From an uncultured Bacilli bacterium (lineage in GTDB: Bacteria; Bacillota_I; Bacilli_A; RF39; UBA660), in assembly GCA_949505625.1 (NCBI GenBank), contig CATBQD010000011.1, forward strand, positions 1 through 57,598: DNA of 57,598 bases, read 5' to 3'. Position numbers and translations under genes: made by a program. Positions 7,657 to 16,201 of this stretch are shown in pieces. The notes below the pieces were generated by a model. It saw only the letters and a program-made list of their open reading frames with translations, searched no databases and was not told the origin of the DNA. Within the stretch, counting starts at the first letter, position 1, and each line of letters starts with the position of its first letter.

Positions 7657-8290
7657 GAATGTTGAAGCTTTAAAATATGAAGAGAAATGTTTAAAACAGT
7701 TGAAAAATGATTTATTGATGCAAGGATATCCTCAAGAATCATTTCATTCTCCACTTCATTTAAAACCAATTTATTGTGATTTATTAATCTCTAATCCAGA
7801 CACTAATGAACCTTTAATTTATTTTGAGATAAAAACAAAAGAAGGAATGATAAATGGATGGCGTTATTATCAAAAATGCAAATCAAAGATTTATAATGCT
7901 TTATTTTACTTGGTTTATTTAGACGATTCGGATAATTTAAAATTGGTAAAAATGTATCCTAATATGCCTAGTTCTAAGTTTTTAGACTTTGTACATGGAA
8001 ACTACACTTCTAGTCTACCTTTATATCAAGAAATTGTAAAAGAACAAGTAATTTTGAAAACTGAAAATGAAAAGAAATCAATCAAGAAAAAGAAAGACCT
8101 ATTTTCTACTTGGTGCAATGGAATAACACTCGCTATTGTTATATTGTTTATACTAGAATTATTAGGAGCTTTTAAATGGACGCTAGAAAGAATTATTATT
8201 GTTGGTTTAATTTCTTTTATTCCAGTTCTTCCTTTGTTTGCAGAAATACAAATTGGTGATTATAAGTTTAAACGAAAAAAACAAGATTAA
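7643..8290 (+). CDS. PD-(D/E)XK nuclease-like protein with two C-terminal membrane helices
   Basis: A 215-aa protein. The N-terminal half carries the pattern of a PD-(D/E)XK nuclease: an aspartate in YCDLLI (D46), then a strand with E-x-K in IYFEIKTKEG (E62, K64). A basic, lysine-rich linker (about 140-152) leads to two hydrophobic segments (about 155-175 and 182-200) and a basic tail, so the domain would be membrane-tethered and cytosolic. Two Met codons in a row begin the frame, within the end of the preceding gene. The role is unknown. The pairing with a papain-like membrane protein recalls membrane-anchored effector pairs, but nothing else here supports a defence function. Confidence 0.55.
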   Translation: MMKNKNVEALKYEEKCLKQLKNDLLMQGYPQESFHSPLHLKPIYCDLLISNPDTNEPLIYFEIKTKEGMINGWRYYQKCKSKIYNALFYLVYLDDSDNLKLVKMYPNMPSSKFLDFVHGNYTSSLPLYQEIVKEQVILKTENEKKSIKKKKDLFSTWCNGITLAIVILFILELLGAFKWTLERIIIVGLISFIPVLPLFAEIQIGDYKFKRKKQD

Positions 8291-8300
8291 GTCTTGTTTT
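8278..8300. terminator. Bidirectional terminator between convergent genes
   Basis: AAAACAAGA / TCTTGTTTT stem with a 5-nt loop, flanked by A-run and T-run. It lies between the ends of the genes at 7643-8290 (+) and 8299-9702 (-) and overlaps the plus-strand stop codon. Confidence 0.9.
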
Positions 8301-9702
8301 AATTTGCAACTCTATGATGAATTTCTGGGGTATTCATTGTAATTCTTTCGAAAGTATAACCATTGTTTTTTCCATAACGAATAATTCTTTTGATTGCATT
8401 TAATGTTTTGTAATTTCCAGCGTAGTCATGCATCAAAACGACGTTGTTTTTATTCCCTAGATTTTTAATCACATTATTGTAAACTTCATCTGGTGTGTGG
8501 GCTTCTCCAGCATCACCACTTCCAACATTCCAATCAAAGTAATGATATCCTTTCATATTTACTTCTTTTGTTAAGATTGACATAATTCCTGGGTTAAATC
8601 TGCTTACAGTATTGGAACTACCACCAGGAAAACGAATTATCATTGGTTTTTCTCCAGTAATAGATTCTACTTTATTTTGAATTATGGATAAATCATTAAA
8701 GAAAGCATCTGTAGAACTATAAATTTGTTTATAATTGTGGCTGCTTCCATGAAGAGCAACAGTATGTCCTTCATCATATTCTCTTTTGATTAAATAATCT
8801 AGATTGGAACCATGATTTAAGACAAAGAATGTAGCTTTTACGTTTTCTTCTTTTAAAATATCTAAAAGTTCTGGCGTAATAGAAGAACTCGGACCATCAT
8901 CAAATGTCAAATAAATCACTTTCCCGTTTGCTGGTTTGGGTCCTAATACAACTACTTTTCTCGATTCTTTTGTTGTTTTTGAAGAGCTATCTGTTACTTC
9001 ATAAGTGATTTCATAAGTTCCTTTTTTATTCGTGTCTAAATTTGAATTCACAATTACTTTTTTGGTAATATCTCCATCACAATTATCGATAGCTTGAAAG
9101 CCAGGCTCTTTATATGATTCTCCAATATACAAAGAATATGCATTTCCTTCATGTAATGTAATAATAGGAGCTTCATTATCTTCATATTTGATAAATCGTT
9201 TTATCGAAGTGAAATTGCCAGAATGATCTTTGACAGAATATTGAATAAAGTCTTTATTTATTTCTGTTTCAACTTCTTTTGTTAAGTCTCCATCATAATT
9301 GTCGATACTTTCATAGCCTTCTTCTTGATATTTTTTATTGGGACATACTGTTACTGTAGTATTTCCTTTTAAAGTAATGGTTGGTGGTGTTTGGTCTAGG
9401 ACAGTAACATAACGAATTTTTTGATATGCTTGTCCTTGATAATAAATCGTATAAGTTACTTTATAGCTTCCTATTTTATTAGTATTAATATTATCTTCTA
9501 TCAATACTTGTTTTGTCATATCATAGTAAGCTCTAGAAGCATAATATCCAGGTTCCTCAAAAGTATCTCCAAGATTTAAAATTATATTTCCGTCTTTAAG
9601 TGTAATTTGAGGAATGATATTAGAAACTAATACAATTAAAAAGTCGGTAATAAGTAGTATAATGGCAAGAGCAAATAACCATTTTTCTTCTTTTTCCATC
9701 AT
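8299..9702 (-). CDS. Membrane-anchored polysaccharide deacetylase (NodB domain) with Ig-like repeats
   Basis: A 467-aa cell-surface enzyme. It has an N-terminal membrane anchor (about 9-29), three DUF5011-type bacterial Ig-like repeats (about 32-102, 106-172, 178-253; note repeated DNYDGDLTK / DNCDGDITK) and a C-terminal NodB carbohydrate esterase 4 domain. The CE4 motifs are present: TFDDGP at 266-271 with the catalytic and metal aspartates, HGSSH at 318-322 with the metal histidines, RFPGG, a DWNVGSGD strand and LMHD near the end. It should remove acetyl groups from GlcNAc or MurNAc in peptidoglycan, a common route to lysozyme resistance. Ig repeats as spacer are usual in such proteins. It overlaps no neighbour; the TtcA-like gene lies 13 bp upstream, so they may be co-transcribed. 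Confidence 0.9.
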   Translation of the reverse strand: MMEKEEKWLFALAIILLITDFLIVLVSNIIPQITLKDGNIILNLGDTFEEPGYYASRAYYDMTKQVLIEDNINTNKIGSYKVTYTIYYQGQAYQKIRYVTVLDQTPPTITLKGNTTVTVCPNKKYQEEGYESIDNYDGDLTKEVETEINKDFIQYSVKDHSGNFTSIKRFIKYEDNEAPIITLHEGNAYSLYIGESYKEPGFQAIDNCDGDITKKVIVNSNLDTNKKGTYEITYEVTDSSSKTTKESRKVVVLGPKPANGKVIYLTFDDGPSSSITPELLDILKEENVKATFFVLNHGSNLDYLIKREYDEGHTVALHGSSHNYKQIYSSTDAFFNDLSIIQNKVESITGEKPMIIRFPGGSSNTVSRFNPGIMSILTKEVNMKGYHYFDWNVGSGDAGEAHTPDEVYNNVIKNLGNKNNVVLMHDYAGNYKTLNAIKRIIRYGKNNGYTFERITMNTPEIHHRVAN

Positions 9703-9715
9703 ACATCACCAACTT

Positions 9716-10543
9716 CTATTCATCATATTTATCTAAAAAAGAGTGTTTTTTTCCATTTTCTCTATAAGCAATCACTGCATCTAAATTCACGTTTTCAATA
9801 CTTCTAAAAATGTTAATATCTACATAATCGCTTTTTTTTCGAAATTCATTAATTAATGCCTTCATTTCTAGCCTTTTAGAAAGGCTTGGGTCAACTTTTT
9901 CTGTGTGTTCTGTAAATCTACAAGCACAGTTTAAAAAATCTAAATGATTGCTGTTTTTCCAAGCAATAATGTCATGTTCTTTTACATAGTAAAGAGGTCT
10001 GATTAGTTCCATTCCCTCAAAATTTTCACTATGAAGTTTTGGCATCATTGTTTTTATTTCTCCTCCATAAAACATAGAAAGCAATATTGTTTCAATTGCA
10101 TCATCAAAATGATGTCCTAAAGCGATTTTATTACACCCTAATTCTTTTGCTTTACTATATAAGCAACCTCTTCTCATTCTAGCACATAAATAGCAAGGAT
10201 TTCCTTCTGTTAATCCATTTACAGAATCAAAAATATTGCTTTCAAAAATGGTAATTGGAATATTCATCTTTTCGGCATTTTTGATAATTAATTCTCTGTT
10301 TTTTTTATTATACCCAGGGTCCATTACAATAAACTCTAATTCAAAATTAATTTTTCCATGTCGTTTAATTTCTTGCATACATTTTGCAAGTAAAAAGGAA
10401 TCTTTCCCTCCAGAAATACAGACTGCAATTTTATCGTTTTCTTTAATTAATTCATAATCTGTAACGGCTCTTACAAATCTTCCCCATATTTTTTTGCGAT
10501 ATTTTTTGATAATACTTTTTTCTATTTCTTTATATTCTTCCAT
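9716..10543 (-). CDS. TtcA/TilS-type PP-loop ATPase, putative tRNA sulfurtransferase
   Basis: A 275-aa member of the adenine nucleotide alpha-hydrolase superfamily. The PP-loop SGGKDS sits at residues 44-49. The cysteine pair in NPCYLCARMRRG and a third conserved cysteine in NCACRF match the TtcA group, where they ligate an iron-sulfur cluster used in thiolation of cytidine 32 in tRNA. GHHFDDAIETILLSMFYGG is also typical. In Bacillota many TtcA-like proteins have not been tested, so the exact tRNA position is inferred. The gene sits between a surface deacetylase and a thioredoxin-like lipoprotein, 9 bp from the latter, so all three may share a transcript. Confidence 0.8.
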   Translation of the reverse strand: MEEYKEIEKSIIKKYRKKIWGRFVRAVTDYELIKENDKIAVCISGGKDSFLLAKCMQEIKRHGKINFELEFIVMDPGYNKKNRELIIKNAEKMNIPITIFESNIFDSVNGLTEGNPCYLCARMRRGCLYSKAKELGCNKIALGHHFDDAIETILLSMFYGGEIKTMMPKLHSENFEGMELIRPLYYVKEHDIIAWKNSNHLDFLNCACRFTEHTEKVDPSLSKRLEMKALINEFRKKSDYVDINIFRSIENVNLDAVIAYRENGKKHSFLDKYDE

Positions 10544-10552
10544 AATATACCT

Positions 10553-11224
10553 CTAACAACTCTTATCACAAACATCTCCTAATATATCATGCATATATGT
10601 ACTATAAATCTGTGATAATTCTTTTTCTTCGTTTTCTGTCAATATTTGGTTGGAGTCAGCTTGTGAATCTACTGTTCCTTCATGCATTCCAATAATCTTT
10701 CCTTCTTTTATAAAAACAACAGTTGGAAAATATAATCGTTTCATTGTTTCGTCATTTAATTCTTTATAGCTAGGTAAGACTTCATCTAATGCTTGTAATA
10801 AAGCATAATATTCATCTGTCCCTTCTTTGTCAGTTATAATTTCTCCGTTTTCGTTTAAATGTTTTATATCTCTAATTTCTTCAGCATTAAAATAATAAAT
10901 TGTTTCAATACCAACCATATTGGCAGTATTTAGTAAAACGGAAGCTGCATTTCTACTTTGTGAGCATTCAGGATTCCCAAAGTAAATAATTCCTGTTTTA
11001 CCATCTATTAAAGAAAGTATTTCTTCTATATTTGAATATTTTATGGCATTATCTTCTGGAATTGTAATCGTACTATAAGCCTCATTCTGCAAATCATTTT
11101 TCTTTCCATTCAAACTTTCATATTCTTCTTTAAATTTTATTGCATCTGTTTTATTTTCTTCTTTTTTTGTACAACCAGAAGTAACACATAAAATCATAAC
11201 AATGATTAATAACAACTTTTTCAT
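10553..11224 (-). CDS. Thioredoxin-like lipoprotein
   Basis: A 223-aa lipoprotein: the signal sequence ends in a lipobox (TSGC, Cys18), followed by a charged linker and a thioredoxin-like domain. The active-site position reads GNPECSQSRNA, so the motif is C-S-Q-S rather than CxxC, which argues against disulfide exchange. The cis-proline strand (YFPTVVFIKEGKIIG) is intact. Similar domains occur in bacteriocin-transport accessory proteins. Two cysteines close to the C-terminus (DVCDKSC) form a CxxxC end that is not part of the fold core. It would face outward on the membrane. Gene order suggests it is the first gene of a run ending with the deacetylase. Confidence 0.7.
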   Translation of the reverse strand: MKKLLLIIVMILCVTSGCTKKEENKTDAIKFKEEYESLNGKKNDLQNEAYSTITIPEDNAIKYSNIEEILSLIDGKTGIIYFGNPECSQSRNAASVLLNTANMVGIETIYYFNAEEIRDIKHLNENGEIITDKEGTDEYYALLQALDEVLPSYKELNDETMKRLYFPTVVFIKEGKIIGMHEGTVDSQADSNQILTENEEKELSQIYSTYMHDILGDVCDKSC

Positions 11225-11285
11225 ATTACCACCGACTCATTCCAAAAACATTATACTGGAGATATGTTTTATGGTCAATAGAAAA

Positions 11286-11308
11286 AGAAAAGCATTATCT
11301 ACTTTTCT
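11286..11308 (-). terminator. Intrinsic terminator of the Fic gene
   Basis: AGAAAAG / CTTTTCT stem with a 9-nt loop, followed on the minus strand by TTTTTC. It lies in the 131-bp gap between the Fic gene and the lipoprotein gene. Confidence 0.65.
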
Positions 11309-11355
11309 TCTCAAAATGTTGTTTTTAAAAGAAATATATTAATTAGAGATTTGGA

Positions 11356-12006
11356 TTAAATTCCATCGATGCAATTATTATAAATCCATTCTTTTAAGGA
11401 CTCAAGTTCATCTGTTTCATAATAATGAATTAAATTTGTAAAATATTCTCCAATTTTATCAATAGGAACTGAAATAGTTCCTTCACCATATTTTATCATT
11501 TCTTTATTTGCAACTAAGTTTGCTACTCTTTTATTTCCATCTAAAAACATCTGACTTCTTTGAATCCAACAAAAAATTGTAATACATCTATCTAAATTAT
11601 TTTCAATACTTAGGATTTCTTTTAGTTCACTTTCATAATCACATTCACTAGGTAATTTTGGTCTCCATGATGTTCCAGTTATCCCTACTCCCTTATCCCT
11701 GAAATCACCTAATGGCTGAATATTTTGCCCTTTACAAATCTCAAAATGTATTTTTTTTATGTAATCGATTGTTAAATCATCATCAATGGTATTTAAGACA
11801 TATTCCCAACTATCTTTTAGACCTTTTAATTTAAGCATATCATCGATTGAGATATGGCCTGTATTTACATTATTCATAAATGAATATGTATCAGCAAAAG
11901 TGACTGCTATTCCTTCTAAATTTGCGCTTTTATATATGTTATCTACCAATTTTCTTTTGGCAAAAAAAATATTATCTTCTTTAGACATTTTATATTTTGA
12001 ATTCAT
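11356..12006 (-). CDS. Fic-domain protein with inhibitory helix and His-to-Gln change in the active motif
   Basis: A 216-aa Fic-fold protein. The usual HPFxDGNxR active motif reads QMFLDGNKR (152-160), so the catalytic histidine is replaced by glutamine (Q152), while the phosphate-anchoring GN-x-R part is intact. An N-terminal SANLEG (27-32) matches the autoinhibitory (S/T)xxxE(G/N) motif of class II Fic proteins. Canonical family members transfer AMP to Ser, Thr or Tyr on target proteins; without the general base, ordinary AMPylation is not expected. The start is the ATG at 12006, preceded by AAGGAG; the in-frame ATG 21 bp upstream has no ribosome-binding site. It is not next to an antitoxin gene. 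It has its own terminator. Confidence 0.85.
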   Translation of the reverse strand: MNSKYKMSKEDNIFFAKRKLVDNIYKSANLEGIAVTFADTYSFMNNVNTGHISIDDMLKLKGLKDSWEYVLNTIDDDLTIDYIKKIHFEICKGQNIQPLGDFRDKGVGITGTSWRPKLPSECDYESELKEILSIENNLDRCITIFCWIQRSQMFLDGNKRVANLVANKEMIKYGEGTISVPIDKIGEYFTNLIHYYETDELESLKEWIYNNCIDGI

Positions 12007-12091
12007 AGATACATTCTCCTTAGTCATTAATTTTGTCTTTAAATTATCTTTATTAATATTATAGCGAAAGAAAAACTTTTTGTAAACAAAA

Positions 12092-12117
12092 AAACTGTTT
12101 CCTGAAGAAACAAGTTT
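12092..12117 (-). terminator. Intrinsic terminator of trxA
   Basis: AAACT(T)GTTTC / GAAACAGTTT stem with one bulged base and a 5-nt loop, followed on the minus strand by a T-run, just after the trxA stop codon. Confidence 0.75.
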
Positions 12118-12122
12118 CTTTA

Positions 12123-12434
12123 TTATCTATTTCTATTAATCCAATCTTCTAACATTGGTTTTGGCATAAATCCATGTTCAGTAGAAATAGCTTCTCCATT
12201 TTTAAATAGCATTAAAGTAGGAACGCTCATAATCGCATATTTTTTAGAAAGATTAGGACATTCATCAACGTCCATTTTTACAATTTTGACATCTGCTCTT
12301 GTTTCAGCCATTTCCTCTAATACTGGTCCTAACATTTTACAAGGTCCACACCAAGTTGCATAAAAATCGACTAAGACAAATTCATCTTTAATTAAACTTT
12401 CAAATTCATTTTCATTTCCATGAATAACTTCCAT
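12123..12434 (-). CDS. trxA: Thioredoxin
   Basis: A 103-aa cytosolic thioredoxin with the redox motif WCGPCKM (about residues 28-34), the DFYATW strand before it and the cis-proline strand SVPTLMLFKNGE. It transfers electrons from thioredoxin reductase to ribonucleotide reductase and other disulfide-containing proteins. Length is normal and all key residues are present. The start codon overlaps the stop codon of the CvpA-type gene (TAATG), with AGGAGG upstream, so the two genes are translationally coupled. Confidence 0.95.
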   Translation of the reverse strand: MEVIHGNENEFESLIKDEFVLVDFYATWCGPCKMLGPVLEEMAETRADVKIVKMDVDECPNLSKKYAIMSVPTLMLFKNGEAISTEHGFMPKPMLEDWINRNR

Positions 12435-13168
12435 TATTTTGCCTCCTCTTTTCTATATTTATTTAATACACTATCTACATTATCAATTACCAATTTATTC
12501 TTTTCAATCAATTTATCAACTGAAGATAATGCGACAACATCATATTTTAAGAATAAATCTAATGTTTCTAGATTAAATTCAGTTGCACTTTCAGCTACTT
12601 CATATTTTTCTTTTAAAGATGCAAATTCATCAATCACTTTCATACTACTATTTACCATATTTGATAAAATTGGTGTCGATTTTAAAATCTTGTTTGCGTA
12701 TTTTGAATCCTTTACAAAAGAAATATTAAACATTGGTAACATCAATACATAAAGTATGATAAATGCAATTACAAAATATTCAACAACTCCTATTAATGCT
12801 CCTAATAGTTTTGATGGAATCCCAAGTACGATTGTTGCTTTTAAAATTGCTTCAAATAATGTTGTTGCAAGCATCAATACTTTTAGAGCTACCATTAAAA
12901 TAGTAAATACAACTAAAAAAGCAATTACTTCATATAATAGAATATTTAAAACTGTTACTCCTTTTAATACTCCACCAAATTTAAAAAATGGAAGATGTTC
13001 ATATAAAAATACAGAAACTGGATTTTTTAAAAAGAAAGATAAAATGACAACCAGAATTAATCCTATGCAAGAAACTAATTGCTTTGTTGCTCCTCTTTTC
13101 CATCCAATTGCTACCCCTGATAAAATGAATACTATGATAATAATATCAACTAAATTCAAATTAACCAT
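12434..13168 (-). CDS. CvpA-family membrane protein
   Basis: A 244-aa membrane protein of the CvpA/colicin V production family. It opens with LNLVDIIIIVFILSGVAIGWKRGATKQL, the family's characteristic first helix and GxxxG-R segment, and shows four membrane spans in the first 155 residues. A soluble, mostly helical C-terminal part of about 85 residues follows. In Bacilli the homologue YshB lies next to mutS2; here it is coupled to trxA instead. The family has been linked to membrane integrity and stress survival, but no molecular function is settled. Confidence 0.8.
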   Translation of the reverse strand: MVNLNLVDIIIIVFILSGVAIGWKRGATKQLVSCIGLILVVILSFFLKNPVSVFLYEHLPFFKFGGVLKGVTVLNILLYEVIAFLVVFTILMVALKVLMLATTLFEAILKATIVLGIPSKLLGALIGVVEYFVIAFIILYVLMLPMFNISFVKDSKYANKILKSTPILSNMVNSSMKVIDEFASLKEKYEVAESATEFNLETLDLFLKYDVVALSSVDKLIEKNKLVIDNVDSVLNKYRKEEAK

Positions 13169-13259
13169 TCCCTTCTATTAAAATTATATTATAAATTTGT
13201 CGAAAAAGAAAGATTTTTCTAGATTATGTGATAAAATAACAGTATAGGAGGCTTAATTT

Positions 13260-14222
13260 ATGACAATTACATTAAAAATTAGTGAAAATACAAAGCAAAA
13301 AATGATTGAATATTTTGAAGATAAAAAAAGATTAAAAACACCACCATATGCTGTTTTTCAGGCAGATGAATCTGATACTGTTGTTACACTCTATGAATCT
13401 GGAAAAGCTGTCTTTCAAGGCGTAAGTGCGGATATAGATGCTGCAATGTGGAAAGAAATGGAACAACACTTGAATCCGCTAAAGCAAGTTGAAATGACAA
13501 ACAGTGACCAAAAAGAAAAGAAAGAAAAAAAGGAAATTGTAATTGACCCTAATATATACTATGCTTCTTCTATTGGCTCTGATGAAGTTGGAACTGGAGA
13601 TTATTTTGGGCCAATGGTTGTAACAGCCGCTTATATTAGCAAGGAGGATATTCCTTTTTTAGAGGAACTAGGAGTGAAAGATTCTAAAAAACTGACGGAT
13701 GATAAAATTTTAGAGATTGTTCCAAAACTTATTAAAAAAATTACATACCATTCTATTGTTTTATCAAATAAAGAATATAATGAACGTTATAGTTCTGATA
13801 TTAATATGAACAAAATAAAAGCCATTATGCATAATAAGGCTTTAACAGAAATGTTAAAGAAGAATCTAGGACAAGAATATATCGTAGTCGATGAATTTGC
13901 GAAACCTGGTGTTTATTTTCATTATTTGAAAGGAATTCCAGAAGTTGTTAGAAATATTACCTTTATGACCAAAGGTGAAGATAAGTGTTTATCAGTTGCT
14001 TGTGCATCTTTAATTAGTCGATATATCTTTATTAAAGAATTTGATAAATTAGGAGATTCTTTAGGCGTTTTCTTACCAAAAGGTGCCAGTGATGTAGTTG
14101 ATGAAATGGGAGTTAAAATAGCTACTCGATTTGGGTTTGGAAAGTTAAAAGAATGTGCGAAATTAAATTTTAAAAACACCGCTAAAATACAAAGTTTACT
14201 ACATAAAAAACAAGAGTTATAA
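13260..14222 (+). CDS. rnhC: Ribonuclease HIII
   Basis: A 320-aa RNase HIII, which cuts the RNA strand of RNA-DNA hybrids formed during replication and transcription. The N-terminal about 85 residues form the TBP-like substrate-binding domain of this subfamily (VFQADESDTVVTLYESGKAVFQG). A lysine-rich linker follows, then the catalytic domain with DEVGTGDYFGP (about 109-119), containing the metal-binding Asp and Glu, VKDSKKLTD, and a later VVDEFA. RNase HIII is typical of Bacillota, so this gene is a useful lineage marker. The ATG follows AGGAGGC. It is transcribed divergently from cvpA-trxA. Confidence 0.95.
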   Translation: MTITLKISENTKQKMIEYFEDKKRLKTPPYAVFQADESDTVVTLYESGKAVFQGVSADIDAAMWKEMEQHLNPLKQVEMTNSDQKEKKEKKEIVIDPNIYYASSIGSDEVGTGDYFGPMVVTAAYISKEDIPFLEELGVKDSKKLTDDKILEIVPKLIKKITYHSIVLSNKEYNERYSSDINMNKIKAIMHNKALTEMLKKNLGQEYIVVDEFAKPGVYFHYLKGIPEVVRNITFMTKGEDKCLSVACASLISRYIFIKEFDKLGDSLGVFLPKGASDVVDEMGVKIATRFGFGKLKECAKLNFKNTAKIQSLLHKKQEL

Positions 14223-14235
14223 AGACTCTTGTTTT
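14207..14235. terminator. Bidirectional terminator between rnhC and a pseudopilin gene
   Basis: Perfect 11-bp stem AAAACAAGAGT / ACTCTTGTTTT with a 7-nt loop, overlapping the stop codons of both convergent genes. Core sequence close to that of the hairpin at 8278-8300. Confidence 0.9.
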
Positions 14236-14587
14236 AATCTATTACTTGGTATTTATATTGACTATTGTGTTCTGTAATCTTTACTGTTACATCATCAGAA
14301 AATAATTCTTCTGTTTTTGGATTTTTAATATCAGTTGGTATATATCCTCCTGATTTTAAATCTGCTAATGTGACTGTAATGGTCCCACCACTTACTGGTA
14401 ATTCGCTAACATGGTCAGCTGACCACTCTTTAGCTCCTTCTATTATTGTACTTAATTGTGCTTGATATAACGTTTCATTACTTTCTTTAATTGTTTTATC
14501 AATTGCTGGAACAATTAAAAGTGCTAGAAGTCCTAATATTGTAATGACTCCTAATAATTCTGCTAATGTAAATCCTTTTTTATTCAT
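14234..14587 (-). CDS. Small pseudopilin
   Basis: A 117-aa type IV pilin-like protein. The prepilin leader is MNKKG, cleaved before FTLAELLGVITILGLLALLI, with the conserved Glu at mature position 5. The mature protein is a long N-terminal helix plus a small beta domain of about 70 residues (SADHVSELPVSGGTITVTL and YIPTDIKNPKT segments). The same domain layout and several identical words (TLAELLGVITIL, DHV-ELP, IKNP-T) appear in the gene at 21016-21369, so the two are paralogues. No pilus assembly gene is adjacent. ATG follows GGAGC; the gene has its own bidirectional terminator. Confidence 0.85.
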   Translation of the reverse strand: MNKKGFTLAELLGVITILGLLALLIVPAIDKTIKESNETLYQAQLSTIIEGAKEWSADHVSELPVSGGTITVTLADLKSGGYIPTDIKNPKTEELFSDDVTVKITEHNSQYKYQVID

Positions 14588-14669
14588 ATTAGATGCTCCT
14601 ATTCTATAATTATTATAAATGAATTTTCTATTTTTTACAAGTAGAATTGATAAAATTAATTTTATAGAA

Positions 14670-14693
14670 AAAACATACTTATTTGTATGTTTT
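14670..14693 (-). terminator. Intrinsic terminator of the AI-2E-type permease gene
   Basis: AAAACATAC / GTATGTTTT stem with a 6-nt loop, overlapping the stop codon at 14692, T-run following on the minus strand. Confidence 0.8.
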
Positions 14694-15762
14694 AAGCTTT
14701 TTTCTTGTTTCCTTTGATAGCTCCTACTTTTGAAGTAATGTCTTGGCCAAAGAATTTATAAGTTGTAATTAAAATAATAGAAAGTGGTAATGCCATAATA
14801 ATACCTGCGATTCCCCATAGAATACCACCTGCAAAAACTGCAAAAATAGTAATTAATGGATGTAATTCATTTGATTTTCCATATACAACTGGATTAATGA
14901 TATATCCATCTACATTTGATAATACGGCAAATGCAATACATGTTCTAATAAATAATGCAGGATTGATTACAAAAGCTGTAATTGCTGCAATAATATTGAC
15001 AAATATTCCTCCAAAATATGGAATTAAATTTCCTAGTGCTGCAAGTAATCCTAATAGAATTGCGTTAGGATGACCGATAATTGTAAAGGCAATTGAATAT
15101 TCAAAGAAGGAAATCACAACGATTTTTAAAAATCCTCCTAAATAGTTCTGCATTTCATTATCTAGTCTTCGAACATAAACATAAGCACGTTCATTTTTTC
15201 TCACTAAATAACGTTTTACACTTGCTCTAATTCTTTCCATATCTGATAAAATATAAATGGAAGCAGCAAAGATAATAAAGAACATAGAAAGATAATTAAT
15301 AGAAAGCCCAATTGCGTTCATTGCACCATCTGATACATAAGTACCTAATTTTTTAACAATTTCATCAAATACTCCAGATAAGGAATCTTGAACACCCCCT
15401 AAATCGATATTGTAATTGGTTGTAATTTCCTTACAGAAAGCAATAATACTATTAAATAAGCTAGATACTTGGTTAAACAATAACGGTCCAACCATAACCG
15501 ATAATAATACTATAGTTCCAAGCAGAACTCCTATTATGATAAAAATTCCGACTCCTTTTGGAATTTTTTTCTTTTGTAAGAATTTTAAAATTGGGTATAG
15601 TGCATATGCAACAGCAAATGCTACAATAAATGGAGAAATAATTTTAAGACAAGTATTAAATACTCCTCCCCATAAATTTCCTGTACGATACATCAAAAAT
15701 ATAATTAACATGATAAGTGCAAGATTAATCAATTTAAAATCAATTTTGTTTTTTAACATCAT
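14692..15762 (-). CDS. AI-2E family transporter (YtvI/PerM-like)
   Basis: A 356-aa polytopic membrane protein of the AI-2 exporter superfamily, named for TqsA but with varied or unknown substrates, including Na+/H+ antiport in some members. Features are an N-terminal pair of helices, a long extracytoplasmic or amphipathic section (about 95-155), and the family signature LGLLAALGNLIPYFGG near residue 235, followed by NPVVYGKSNELHPLITIFAVFAGG. Length is normal. The first ATG follows AGGTAAA; a second adjacent ATG is possible. Its start lies 1 bp after the dtd stop codon, so it belongs to a relA-dtd-permease transcript. Confidence 0.85.
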   Translation of the reverse strand: MMLKNKIDFKLINLALIMLIIFLMYRTGNLWGGVFNTCLKIISPFIVAFAVAYALYPILKFLQKKKIPKGVGIFIIIGVLLGTIVLLSVMVGPLLFNQVSSLFNSIIAFCKEITTNYNIDLGGVQDSLSGVFDEIVKKLGTYVSDGAMNAIGLSINYLSMFFIIFAASIYILSDMERIRASVKRYLVRKNERAYVYVRRLDNEMQNYLGGFLKIVVISFFEYSIAFTIIGHPNAILLGLLAALGNLIPYFGGIFVNIIAAITAFVINPALFIRTCIAFAVLSNVDGYIINPVVYGKSNELHPLITIFAVFAGGILWGIAGIIMALPLSIILITTYKFFGQDITSKVGAIKGNKKKA

Positions 15763-15763
15763 T

Positions 15764-16201
15764 TTACCTACTTTCTAAAATTATGGTAACAGGACCATCA
15801 TTAATAAGATTTACTTTCATATCTGCTCCAAAGATTCCAGTTTCTACTGGAACAAAAGAAGAAAGCTTTTTATTCCAAAGCTGATAGAGAGATATCGCTT
15901 CCTCTCCTCTCATTGCATGAACATAACTAGGTCTTCTTCCTTTTTTGGTATCTGCATATAGCGTAAACTGTGAAATACTAAGGATACTTCCTTCAATATC
16001 TAATAAAGAATGATTCATAACTCCATTTTCATCATCAAAGATTCGTAGATGAATGACTTTATCAATCAAGTAATCAATATCTGCTTCTGCATCACCAGGT
16101 GTAAATCCAACTAATATGACAAGTCCATTATCAATAGAACCAACTATTTTCCCATCAACTTCTACACTAGCATTTTTGCTTCTTTGAACAACCAATTTCA
16201 T
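15764..16201 (-). CDS. dtd: D-aminoacyl-tRNA deacylase
   Basis: A 145-aa Dtd homodimeric enzyme that hydrolyses D-amino acids and glycine mischarged on tRNA, protecting translation fidelity. Signatures are the N-terminal MKLVVQRSKNASVEV, the SQFTLYADTKKGRRPS motif (about residues 78-93) containing the chiral-proofreading SQxT element, and the C-terminal NDGPVTIILES carrying the NxGP(V/F)T motif, which are the two family hallmarks. Its ATG overlaps the relA stop codon by one base (TAATG), the arrangement seen in Bacillus, where dtd follows relA. Confidence 0.95.
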   Translation of the reverse strand: MKLVVQRSKNASVEVDGKIVGSIDNGLVILVGFTPGDAEADIDYLIDKVIHLRIFDDENGVMNHSLLDIEGSILSISQFTLYADTKKGRRPSYVHAMRGEEAISLYQLWNKKLSSFVPVETGIFGADMKVNLINDGPVTIILESR

